64,000 bases of DNA, from NCBI RefSeq assembly GCF_000376805.1, contig NZ_AQXT01000002.1, positions 2,976,001-3,040,000 on the forward strand, read 5' to 3'. Below the pieces are notes generated by a model, which searched no databases, was not told where the DNA came from, and saw only the letters and a list, made by a program, of their open reading frames with translations. The first letter of the stretch is position 1. The number at the start of each line of letters is the position of its first letter. Shown here piece after piece: positions 7,777-15,886 of this stretch. The position numbers were made by a program, and so were the translations under genes. The stretch comes from Henriciella marina DSM 19595. Its GTDB lineage: Bacteria > Pseudomonadota > Alphaproteobacteria > Caulobacterales > Hyphomonadaceae.

Positions 7777-10004
7777 CGTTGACGGGCGATGTGATGAAAG
7801 GCTGTCCAAATGGCCTCGCGCCGGCTGGGCACCAGACAGGCGGCGATGTAGGCGCCTTTGTCCGGCAATCAGGCAGCGAAAAGACGCTCCACCTCTCGAT
7901 ACGGGGGGCCAAATGCGCAGGGTGTCTTGGTAAGATCGAAGGTGCCGTCCGCGCACTTAACGGGGTGCAGTCGGCCCGCCTGAATCTCTCCACGGGGCGG
8001 CTTGTCGTTCGTTGGCAAGGCGGGCTCGATGCAAACCGGATTGCCACCTGCGTCAGCGATTTGGGCTATGGGGCAGCCCCTTTTGACGCGGATGCCAGTG
8101 AAGGGGCGGCCAAGTCTGAAGAACGAACACTGCTGATCGCCATGGGTGTCGCGGCCTTTGCGGCAGCAAATGTCATGCTTCTGTCTGTTTCCATCTGGTC
8201 CGGCCATGGAGAGATGGGTGAAGCGACGCGCCGAACGATGCACGCCACCTCCGGGGCAATTGCCTTGCCAGCTGCGCTCTTTGCAGGACGACCATTTTTC
8301 CGGTCGGCCTGGAGTGTCCTGCGCCGCGGTCACACCAATATGGACGTTCCGATTTCACTAGCGGTTCTGCTTGCGCTAGGGGTCAGCATCTCGGAAACGA
8401 TCAGGGGTGGTGAGCACGCCTATTTCGATGCCTGCGTAATGCTGCTCTTCTTCCTGCTTATCGGGCGTTTTCTTGATGCCCGCCTGAGACGGCGCACACA
8501 TATGGCGGCTCAGGAGCTTGCCTTGCTGCAGGCCCGCTCGGCGACGCGCCTCGAACGGGATGGTTCGGCGCGGTCTGTGAGAGCAGCGGACATTCTTACG
8601 GGTGACACAATACTGGTCGCTGCAGGAGAGCGCGTTCTCGTTGATCTGGAAGTTACCGATGGCCACAGCGACGCCGATGAAAGCATGGTCTCGGGTGAGA
8701 GCGTGCCGCGCGCCGTCACGCCAGGCATGCGGCTTTATGCCGGTACGGTGAATCTGTCACAGGCGATCAAGGGCAGGGCCCTTGCAGACGCGGATGGTTC
8801 GCTCATGTCCGAGATCGGGCGGATGCTTGAAGCCGGAGAGCAGAGGCGGTCTACCTACCGGCGGATCGCTGACAAGGCCGGCTCGCTCTATGTGCCACTG
8901 GTTCATACCACCGCAGCGCTGACATTTGCCGGCTGGCTCGTGGCCGGGGCGGATATCGGGCAGGCCCTCATGGTTGCTGTGTCCACGCTGATCATTACCT
9001 GCCCTTGCGCGCTGGCCCTCGCAGCGCCTGCCGTGCAGGTGGTTGCCTCCGAGCGGCTGTTCAGAAAAGGCGTTTTCCTGCGGTCGGGGGACGCGCTGGA
9101 GAGAATAGCCGAGTGCGATCACGTGGTTTTCGACAAGACCGGCACATTGACGCTGGGCGTGCCAGAGCTGGTCGAGGCGGAAGGTATGAGCGATGTCGTT
9201 GCCCGGGCTGCACGGCTGGCGCGTGTCTCTCGCCATCCCCTGTCGAGGGCCATTGTGGCGGCAGCCGGCCCCGGTGAGGTCGCGCCACGGGTAGAGGAGC
9301 GAGCCGGCCTCGGGCTGGAAGCAGAGATTGACGGCGTTCGCTGCCGGTTGGGGTCGGCCGAATGGGTTGGAGCAATGACGGCGCCTGCAAATGCGCGGCT
9401 CCAGCTCTGGTATGGCGAAGGCCATACACAGCCCGTCTGCTTCACATTCGAAGATGCGCTCCGTCCCGGTGCGGCCGATATCGCAGAGGCGCTCAGGCGC
9501 CGAGGGGCATCCCTGGAAATCCTGTCAGGTGACCGTGCAGAAGCTGTGGCTGAAATAGCGGCCAAGCTCGGTATCGAAAGCTGGCGCGCCAAGGCCAGCC
9601 CGGCGGACAAGGTTGATCGTTTAGAGGCGTTAAGAGCAGACGGGCGCAAGGTACTGATGATTGGCGATGGGCTAAATGATGCCGGATCGCTCTCGCTTGC
9701 CCATGCCTCGCTTGCCCCAGGCGGTGCAATGGATGTCAGCCAGTCTGCCTCCGACGGGGTCTATACGGGCGCTGGTCTTGACGCCATTCCAACGGTTATC
9801 GACGGCGCCCGCGTCGCCAGCGCTCGGATGCGGCAGAACTTTGCGCTCGCCGCTGCCTATAATCTGATTGCGGTTCCGATCGCAGTTGCTGGCTTTGCGA
9901 CGCCGCTGGTGGCGGCCATTGCGATGTCGGCCTCCTCTGTTGTTGTGACGCTCAACGCGCTCCGGCCGCACATTAGTTGGAGGGCCAACCTATGGAAATG
10001 CTGA
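7773..10004 (+). CDS. ccoI: Copper P-type ATPase CcoI/FixI
   Basis: A 743-aa P1B-type ATPase. The N-terminal HMA-like domain has GAKCAGC (Cys48, Cys51). The membrane metal site is TCPCALALAAP (about 409), the phosphorylation loop DKTGTLT begins near 454, and the hinge GDGLNDA lies near 631. A Cys-containing stretch before the HMA (GCPNGLAPAGHQ) is typical of CcoI. It exports copper to the periplasm for the CuB site of CcoN. It overlaps ccoH by 4 bases and ccoS by 13. Confidence 0.95.
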   Translation: MTLTGDVMKGCPNGLAPAGHQTGGDVGAFVRQSGSEKTLHLSIRGAKCAGCLGKIEGAVRALNGVQSARLNLSTGRLVVRWQGGLDANRIATCVSDLGYGAAPFDADASEGAAKSEERTLLIAMGVAAFAAANVMLLSVSIWSGHGEMGEATRRTMHATSGAIALPAALFAGRPFFRSAWSVLRRGHTNMDVPISLAVLLALGVSISETIRGGEHAYFDACVMLLFFLLIGRFLDARLRRRTHMAAQELALLQARSATRLERDGSARSVRAADILTGDTILVAAGERVLVDLEVTDGHSDADESMVSGESVPRAVTPGMRLYAGTVNLSQAIKGRALADADGSLMSEIGRMLEAGEQRRSTYRRIADKAGSLYVPLVHTTAALTFAGWLVAGADIGQALMVAVSTLIITCPCALALAAPAVQVVASERLFRKGVFLRSGDALERIAECDHVVFDKTGTLTLGVPELVEAEGMSDVVARAARLARVSRHPLSRAIVAAAGPGEVAPRVEERAGLGLEAEIDGVRCRLGSAEWVGAMTAPANARLQLWYGEGHTQPVCFTFEDALRPGAADIAEALRRRGASLEILSGDRAEAVAEIAAKLGIESWRAKASPADKVDRLEALRADGRKVLMIGDGLNDAGSLSLAHASLAPGGAMDVSQSASDGVYTGAGLDAIPTVIDGARVASARMRQNFALAAAYNLIAVPIAVAGFATPLVAAIAMSASSVVVTLNALRPHISWRANLWKC

Positions 10005-10153
10005 CATTCCTTATCCCGGTTGCCCTGTTGCTGGGCATGATGGGACTTGGCGCCTTTATCTGGTCGGTTCGTTCAGGCCAGTTTGATGACCCCCAGGGAG
10101 ACGCTGCACGTATCCTGCTTGATGAGGATGAGCCGCTCACTGAGCGCAGCTAG
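9992..10153 (+). CDS. ccoS: Cbb3 oxidase maturation protein CcoS
   Basis: A 53-aa protein with one membrane helix (about 5-24) followed by the family motif FIWSVRSGQFDDPQGDAARIL. It starts at ATG 9992 inside the end of ccoI, with GGAGGGCC about 5-8 bases upstream. CcoS is needed for cofactor insertion in CcoN. The stop overlaps the palindrome described next. Confidence 0.93.
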   Translation: MEMLTFLIPVALLLGMMGLGAFIWSVRSGQFDDPQGDAARILLDEDEPLTERS

Positions 10154-10183
10154 GTAGCCCTACCTAGAGACCGGTTTCCGGTC
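10150..10183 (+). terminator. Tandem hairpins after ccoS
   Basis: Two back-to-back inverted repeats: CTAGGTAG-CC-CTACCTAG (10150-10167, overlapping the ccoS stop) and GACCGG-TTT-CCGGTC (10169-10183). No T-tract follows. They may end or process the cco transcript or reduce read-through into hemN. Confidence 0.4.
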
Positions 10184-10229
10184 CGCGAATAAGGTCTGTG
10201 CCAGGCAACTAGCGTGTGGAGACAGATTT

Positions 10230-11576
10230 TTGCGCGACGACTGGATCGAATTCGCCGGAGCACAGGTTCCAAGATATACAAGCTATCCCACTGCGGTCGA
10301 TTTTGGCGCCTCTGTTGGCGCCGACGATGTCTGTGATTGGCTCGCAGATATGCCCGACAGTGCACCGCTTTCAGTCTATGTGCATATTCCTTTTTGTCGC
10401 AAGCTCTGTTGGTATTGCGGCTGCACAACGTCGGTGCCGAACGGATATGACCGGATCGCCTCCTATTTCGACGTCCTGCTACAAGAGATCGACCTCTGGG
10501 CAGAACGTGCAGGGCGGGCGCGCTTGACGCACCTGCATTTTGGTGGCGGCACACCAAACGCCTTGTCGCCCGCAGATTTTACCCGGCTTTTCCGTTATCT
10601 GAAACAAGCGTTCAACGTCGATCCGGATCACGAGTTTTCGGTCGAGCTTGACCCACGCATCCTGAACGATGCGATGATTGAGGTCATGGCCGCATCGGGT
10701 GTGACGCGGGCGAGCCTTGGAATTCAGACGCTTAGCCCGGTCGTTCAGTCCGCCATCAACCGCATACAGCCGAAACCTGACATCACGCGCACCGTGGCGC
10801 ATCTGCGGCGCGCCGGCATCAAGGCGCTGAACGCTGACCTTATGTATGGCCTGCCCAGGCAGACAGTCAGCGACATAGAAGACGCCGCCCAGTACTGCGC
10901 CGATATTGGCGTCGACCGTGTCTCTGTCTTCGGATACGCGCACGTGCCCTGGTTCGCAAAGCACCAGAGAGCCATCAGAGAAAGTGACCTGCCCGGGCTG
11001 CCCGAGCGAATGCTGCAGGCTGAGGCGGCAGAAGGTGTGCTGCAGGCCGCCGGCTACAAATCGATCGGTTTCGACCACTATGCGCGGCCCGGCGACTGGC
11101 TAGCGCAAGCAGCGAAGAATGGATGCCTGCGTCGCAACTTCCAAGGCTATACTGATGATACGAGCCCCTATCTTATAGGTATCGGGCAGACGTCGATCTC
11201 ACGGTTTCCGGAAGGGTACGGCCAGTCCCATAAAGGTCTCTTGGATTGGCGGGCGTCGGTCACCACTGGCAGACTGCCGATTGCGCGTGGTGTTTCGCTG
11301 ACAAATGATGACCGGATGCGCGCCCATGCGATTGAGCATCTGTTATGCAACCTTTCCGTGGACCTTGGTCAGATTGCGCGCCAGTTCGGCGCGACGCCGG
11401 GCGTGTTTGGTGATGCTATGGAAGGGCTCAAAATGCTCGAAACGCGCGGCCTGTGCAGACTGAAAGGGATGCGGGTAAGCATCCCTCAGGAAGTGAAGCT
11501 GCTCATTCGCAACGTCGCTGCAACGCTCGACGCCCGGCTGGTTCAGACTGCAGAGCGCCACGCGATCGCGGGATAA
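10230..11576 (+). CDS. hemN: Oxygen-independent coproporphyrinogen III oxidase HemN
   Basis: A 448-aa radical-SAM enzyme that decarboxylates coproporphyrinogen III to protoporphyrinogen IX without oxygen. It has VPRYTSYPTA near the N-terminus, the cluster motif HIPFCRKLCWYCGC (Cys56, Cys60, Cys63, with Cys65), GGGTPN and a C-terminal HemN domain. The start is TTG at 10230, with GGAG (10218-10221) eight bases upstream; no better ATG lies before the conserved RYTSYP stretch. Placement after cco genes matches other alphaproteobacteria and gives haem supply at low oxygen. Confidence 0.95.
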   Translation: MRDDWIEFAGAQVPRYTSYPTAVDFGASVGADDVCDWLADMPDSAPLSVYVHIPFCRKLCWYCGCTTSVPNGYDRIASYFDVLLQEIDLWAERAGRARLTHLHFGGGTPNALSPADFTRLFRYLKQAFNVDPDHEFSVELDPRILNDAMIEVMAASGVTRASLGIQTLSPVVQSAINRIQPKPDITRTVAHLRRAGIKALNADLMYGLPRQTVSDIEDAAQYCADIGVDRVSVFGYAHVPWFAKHQRAIRESDLPGLPERMLQAEAAEGVLQAAGYKSIGFDHYARPGDWLAQAAKNGCLRRNFQGYTDDTSPYLIGIGQTSISRFPEGYGQSHKGLLDWRASVTTGRLPIARGVSLTNDDRMRAHAIEHLLCNLSVDLGQIARQFGATPGVFGDAMEGLKMLETRGLCRLKGMRVSIPQEVKLLIRNVAATLDARLVQTAERHAIAG

Positions 11577-11594
11577 CGGACCGCCTGTGACCCG

Positions 11595-12731
11595 TCAGGG
11601 GCAGCCGATCATTCTCGCCAAGGCGTTGCGGTGGATCTCGCTCGTGCCGGAATAGATCGTTGCGGCGCGGGTTGAAAGATACTTGTCCATTGCGAATGAC
11701 GACAGGGGCGCCGCAGTCAGGCCAACTTCAGTGATAGCCTGATGTAACTCAGTGGCGCGCAGTTTCATCATCGAGGACGCTTGGCGTCCGGGTGCTGTAG
11801 CCAGCCGCGCCTCAAGCGCTTCGAACTCGTCGATCCGGCGCGAAAGACTGTATAGTTGCGCGGCCAGGGGCGGCTCGTTCTTGTCAAGGCCAGCGACATG
11901 GCGCTCAGCCGCTCGATAGGCGCGCCGGAGCGTGCCAGTCGTTGTATTGTTGGAGCGGGCGATCTGCATCAACTGGCCTGCCACGGCCCAGCCTTCGTCG
12001 ATTTCTCCAATCCTGTCAGAAACGGGCGTTCGGACATTGTCAAAAAACACTTCCGAAACTTCATGGCTTCCATCGAGACATTTTATCGGTCTGACCTCGA
12101 TGCCGGGCTGGCTCATTTCGACCAGCAGGAAAGAGAGGCCATCGCGGCCCCGGCTTGCAGGGTTGGTGCGTGCCAGCAGGAACATGTGGGTCGCGGACTG
12201 TGCAAAGCTCGTCCAGAGCTTGCTGCCATTCAGGATGAACTGGTCGCTCTCGCGCTCCGCCCGCAAGGCCAGCGCGGGCAGGTCAGACCCCGCCTGCGGC
12301 TCAGAGAAGCCCTGGCACCATTCATGTGTGCCATTGAGGATGGCGGGCAGATAGCGCGCTTTCTGCTCATTATTCCCCAAGGCAATGACCAATGGGCCGA
12401 TCGTGCGCACGCCGGAGGACATGAGGATCGGTGCGTCATTGGCGGCGCAGGCATTCTCAAAATAAAGGCGCTCTTCGGAAGTCCAGCCTGCTCCGCCGTA
12501 AACTCGTGGCCAGTCGGGGACCAGCCATCCCTTTTGGGCCAGCGCATCGCGCCAGACCTTGCACGCCGCCGGATCCGACTTGAGGCCTGTCGTCTTCCTC
12601 CCGGCCTCGCGGAGCGTGTCTGTGAGCGATGCCGACAGGAAAGCCTGCACTTCATTTTTGAACGCATCGCTCAGCCCTGAGGGCTGATGAGGAGAACGAA
12701 CGGGGGCGCAAGTGCGGGTTGCAGTGTACAT
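11595..12731 (-). CDS. Acyl-CoA dehydrogenase family protein
   Basis: About 378 aa. FAD-dependent acyl-CoA dehydrogenase fold: N-terminal helical domain, GFSEPQAGSDL in the middle domain, and the C-terminal YSGTSEIHRNALARMIG motif. It probably oxidises an acyl-CoA to the enoyl-CoA; the substrate cannot be read from sequence. The start is unclear: ATG 12731 has no clear ribosome-binding site, and further in-frame starts extend to 12833. It stands alone, converging on hemN, next to a region of decayed DNA, so its 5' end could be rearranged. Confidence 0.85.
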   Translation of the reverse strand: MYTATRTCAPVRSPHQPSGLSDAFKNEVQAFLSASLTDTLREAGRKTTGLKSDPAACKVWRDALAQKGWLVPDWPRVYGGAGWTSEERLYFENACAANDAPILMSSGVRTIGPLVIALGNNEQKARYLPAILNGTHEWCQGFSEPQAGSDLPALALRAERESDQFILNGSKLWTSFAQSATHMFLLARTNPASRGRDGLSFLLVEMSQPGIEVRPIKCLDGSHEVSEVFFDNVRTPVSDRIGEIDEGWAVAGQLMQIARSNNTTTGTLRRAYRAAERHVAGLDKNEPPLAAQLYSLSRRIDEFEALEARLATAPGRQASSMMKLRATELHQAITEVGLTAAPLSSFAMDKYLSTRAATIYSGTSEIHRNALARMIGCP

Positions 12732-12892
12732 CGTTAAATTACACGGCGTCGAAACATGCCCTGCAATGCGTACAATTACGGAAGCCAACCAAATGGCTGA
12801 CTGCGAGATAGGCGCACCCGCATCACGGCACAATGAAATCGTCCGGAGACCAAGTCCGGGCGGTTCGTTTTTATGGGTAGTTCAGGCAAGGC

Positions 12893-13120
12893 CTACGGAC
12901 GGTCTTTCCAGTTCGCCAACTGGAATTGTGAAAGCTCGAACTCATTGATGATCGGCACGCTGACGACGCTGATCAGGATCCGATCAATAAAGTTGAAGGT
13001 GTAGACCACTGTCAGCGACATCAGGACAAAAGACCTGTAGGCGAAGGACCCGAAGCGTCTCCCGATGGCGTCGGAGGCAGCGGCGTGAAAGTTCCGCGGG
13101 CCCTGGGTTGTTTCGCTCAT
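12893..13120 (-). pseudogene. MFS transporter, 5' fragment
   Basis: 75 codons that look like the start of a major-facilitator transporter: a cytoplasmic N-terminus, then FVLMSLTVVYTFNFIDR as the first membrane helix and the VPIINEFELSQFQL loop usual between helices 1 and 2. The frame then stops at NWKDRP; helices 2-12 are absent. The lost part ends near 12905, in DNA with no recognisable gene, so this is a truncated remnant. Confidence 0.7.
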
Positions 13121-13302
13121 TCTCTTACGGTCCCGGAAAAGAGGCTGACGTTGCGGTTTCAGACAACAATTTCGAGCGCGCGGCGGCCTGAAGCATGGAG
13201 GCTGGCGAAACCTATAAGAATAAAGAACCCTCGACGTTCAGAGGCGCGGGCTGAGTATGGTTAAGGTTCGGTGGCTCTCGTGAACAATACGAAGTTCCAA
13301 CA

Positions 13303-13356
13303 GTGCCCATAGGATAAAGCTATGGAGAAGGCGCCATAGCTTTATCCTATGGGCAC
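13303..13356. repeat. Perfect 23-bp inverted repeat with 8-base loop
   Basis: Arms 13303-13325 and 13334-13356 are exact reverse complements; the loop is AGAAGGCG. The outer ends read CAGTGCC on the left and GGCAC on the right, resembling the outer bases of IS6-family terminal repeats (IS26 type GGCACTGTTGC). A decayed IS6-type transposase lies directly to the right. It may be a relic of two element ends brought together. No T-tract supports a terminator. Confidence 0.75.
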
Positions 13357-13379
13357 TTGCAAGGGACCGAACGCGTATC

Positions 13380-13560
13380 TTTCGCGGAGAAGGTTTTGGA
13401 GGTCTTCTGTAGAGCCCCCGTCGGAAAACTTGGGAAAAGGACGCTAAAGGTAGGCGTCAATCCAGTGGCCAATTTCGGCCCGATTGGTGACGTGGCGACC
13501 GGACGCCTGGCGGTCGACGTTCCCAATGTCACCCCAAAAGCGCTTAAGCCCAGTTCCTCT
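13380..13560 (-). mobile_element. Decayed IS6-family transposase remnant
   Basis: On the minus strand one frame reads FWGDIGNVDRQASGRHVTNRAE, matching EIGNIDRQEVGRHLNNRAEN of the intact IS6-type transposase at 49962-50666. The DNA at about 13480-13530 follows 50162-50215 closely. Beyond this the frame shifts and breaks up. The lower-coordinate end is poorly defined. Confidence 0.65.
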
Positions 13561-13613
13561 GAAAATCCCAGTGAAGAGGCTCTTGGGTCTATACTTTGAT
13601 TTTTCGAGAGGGT

Positions 13614-13627
13614 GGGGGGGGGGGGGG
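13614..13627 (+). repeat. 14-base G homopolymer
   Basis: An uninterrupted run of 14 G between the IS6 remnant and the phospholipase gene. It lies outside any convincing coding frame, about 113 bases before the next start, so it could vary in length and alter promoter spacing, or be a sequencing artefact. Confidence 0.8.
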
Positions 13628-13740
13628 CTGCCGCGTTTCGCTGGAGATATCGGCTTTCGTATCGTCAATTCAGGCCTTCCTTGCCTTCGATCGTGGAAAT
13701 ACGTATCCCCGGTGCTGGGCGCTGATCACACGGACAGGAC

Positions 13741-15105
13741 GTGACGATGATTGGTCTAGGCATTGGTTTGCAGGCCGTGCTCGTGCTTGTTGGCATCTTG
13801 GTAGCCCGCGCCGCGATCACCACTGCGAGAACGCCGCAAGGTGCAGCAGCCTGGGTCGTGTTCCTCGTTTCTTTTCCGCTTCTGGCATTACCTGCCTTCG
13901 CGGTCTTCGGCAGCGTCTCCCGCCTATCTTTCGGGAGGGCGGGGCACCACGTGCAGGCGCTCGCAAAACCCGAAGAGGGACGGCTCGACAGTTTCGCCAA
14001 CCTTGCCGCGAACCCGCCGACCGATGGCAATACAGTCAAGCTTCTTGTGGATGGACAGGCGACGTTCGATGCAGTTTTCGCCGCCATAGACGCGGCAGAA
14101 CGTGAAATACTCGTCCAGTTTTACATCATTCGATCCGACGCCATCGGCCACAGTCTGAAGGAGCGCTTGATTCAGGCGGCAAAGCGCGGAGTTGAGGTCC
14201 GTGTGCTTTGCGACATGGTCGGTTCATTGTTCCTTGGGTTCAGCTATGTCCGCGCCCTTCAGGCCGCAGGCATCGAGATACACGGCATTCCGGGCCCACA
14301 TCGCGCGCTGGGCCGCATCGGCGTGAATTTTCGCAATCATCGCAAGGCAGTGGTGATCGACGGTTCGCTCGGGTTTACCGGGGGGATCAATGTCGGAAAC
14401 GAATACATTGATGGGGGGAAGAAGTTCGAGTCCTGGCGTGACACACACCTCAGCATCAAAGGCCCGATGGTGGCACAGCTGCGCGATATCTTCGCGTTCG
14501 ATTGGGAGGCGGTGACAGGCAAGAAGCTACCATTTCTCCAATCCGCCGCCCCGCCAGACGTTGATGGCCCTCAGCGCGGCCTCATGATGGGATTCGGGCC
14601 AACCGACAGGCTCGAACGCGGCAGCCTGCTACTCTGCGGGCTTGTCAATCTTGCACGTCACAGGCTCTGGATCGCGACACCCTATCTGGTGCCGCATACC
14701 GATCTGTTGACGGCGCTTCAGCTGGCGTCATTGCGCGGCGTCGAGGTGCGCATCCTGATCCCGGAGCCCTCTGACAATATCATAGCCTGGTATGCATCGC
14801 GCAATGCCGCGCGGGGACTGAAGGAAGCGGGGGTTCAGATTTGTGCCTACCAGCCGGGATTCATGCATTCCAAAGTTATGCTGATTGATGACGATATCGC
14901 GTCGGTCGGCACGGTTAATCTTGATATCCGCTCGGCCCTGCTGAACTTCGAACAGACTGCGCTGATTGAGGACCGGTCCTTCGCGCTCGATGTTGAGTCC
15001 ATGCTGGAAGAGGATTTTTCAAGGTCGCGCCCGGTCGCGGTTCCAGGGCCCTGGCATGTCCGATTGCTGGCCCCGGTTGCCCGGCTGTTTGGTCCACTTC
15101 TCTGA
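13741..15105 (+). CDS. Cardiolipin synthase-like phospholipase D family protein
   Basis: A 454-aa protein with two N-terminal membrane helices (about 3-22 and 35-55) and two HKD motifs: NHRKAVVIDGSLGFTGG (about 200) and MHSKVMLIDDDIASVGT (about 378). This layout is that of ClsA-type cardiolipin synthases, which join two phosphatidylglycerols at the inner membrane. Start GTG 13741 or ATG 13747. The stop overlaps the next start by one base (TGATG), so both genes are coupled. Confidence 0.88.
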   Translation: MTMIGLGIGLQAVLVLVGILVARAAITTARTPQGAAAWVVFLVSFPLLALPAFAVFGSVSRLSFGRAGHHVQALAKPEEGRLDSFANLAANPPTDGNTVKLLVDGQATFDAVFAAIDAAEREILVQFYIIRSDAIGHSLKERLIQAAKRGVEVRVLCDMVGSLFLGFSYVRALQAAGIEIHGIPGPHRALGRIGVNFRNHRKAVVIDGSLGFTGGINVGNEYIDGGKKFESWRDTHLSIKGPMVAQLRDIFAFDWEAVTGKKLPFLQSAAPPDVDGPQRGLMMGFGPTDRLERGSLLLCGLVNLARHRLWIATPYLVPHTDLLTALQLASLRGVEVRILIPEPSDNIIAWYASRNAARGLKEAGVQICAYQPGFMHSKVMLIDDDIASVGTVNLDIRSALLNFEQTALIEDRSFALDVESMLEEDFSRSRPVAVPGPWHVRLLAPVARLFGPLL

Positions 15106-15797
15106 TGCAGCGCCTCCGGATCGTCAGCTGGAATATTCGCAAGGCCGTCGGGCTTGATTGGCGCCGCGAGCCTGAGCGCGTCCTGCGCGTGCTCAAAGGG
15201 CTCGAACCCGATATCGTGCTATTGCAGGAAAGCGACAAACGTCTGCCACCTCGCCCGCCGGCCCTGCCCCTTGATCTCGTGCGGCGGGCAGGATGGACCG
15301 CCATCGACGCCGATCCCGAAACCCCCTCGATTGGCCACCACGGCAATGCGATCCTGCTGAAGCCGGATCTGGAGCTGCAGACATTTACCGCGCTTGATCT
15401 GCCAGGACTGGAGCCGCGCGGCGCGGTACTGGCGACAGTGACCAAACCTGACATGAGCCTGACCTTGGGCGCTCTTCATCTTGGATTGCGACGACGAGAC
15501 CGCCTGGCCCAGATGGCGCATGTCCTCGACGCCGCGCATCAGTTTGACGGGCCGATCGTGCTTGGCGGCGATCTGAACGAATGGCGTAAGACCAAAAGTC
15601 TCGTGCCGCCGGGGTCAAACTGGACCGAAATCGCGCCCGGTCCTTCCTTTCACGCATCAGCGCCGCGCTTCAGCCTGGACCGGTTCGTGATCAACGGACC
15701 AGTGACTGTTGGTGGCCATGGTGTGGTGTCGAGACAAACAGCAGAGCGCGCTTCTGACCATCTGCCGATCTGGATGGATATTGAACTAAACGACTAA
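15105..15797 (+). CDS. Endonuclease/exonuclease/phosphatase family protein
   Basis: A 230-aa cytosolic protein of the DNase I/EEP fold. Motifs are VSWNIRKAVG (Asn, near 10), DIVLLQES (catalytic Glu near 43), GDLNEW (about 150) and the final SDHLPIWMDIEL (His near 223). The family cleaves phosphodiesters in nucleic acids or lipids. Coupling with a cardiolipin-synthase-like gene suggests a lipid substrate, but that is inference. The start ATG overlaps the stop of the preceding gene. Confidence 0.85.
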   Translation: MQRLRIVSWNIRKAVGLDWRREPERVLRVLKGLEPDIVLLQESDKRLPPRPPALPLDLVRRAGWTAIDADPETPSIGHHGNAILLKPDLELQTFTALDLPGLEPRGAVLATVTKPDMSLTLGALHLGLRRRDRLAQMAHVLDAAHQFDGPIVLGGDLNEWRKTKSLVPPGSNWTEIAPGPSFHASAPRFSLDRFVINGPVTVGGHGVVSRQTAERASDHLPIWMDIELND

Positions 15798-15886
15798 ACA
15801 ATATCACCCAACGGGTTCCGGGGTATTTGGAAAGGCTAGTCGGATCACGCTGGCCACTCAATCTGCCCGCGCCGCTGACAATACTA

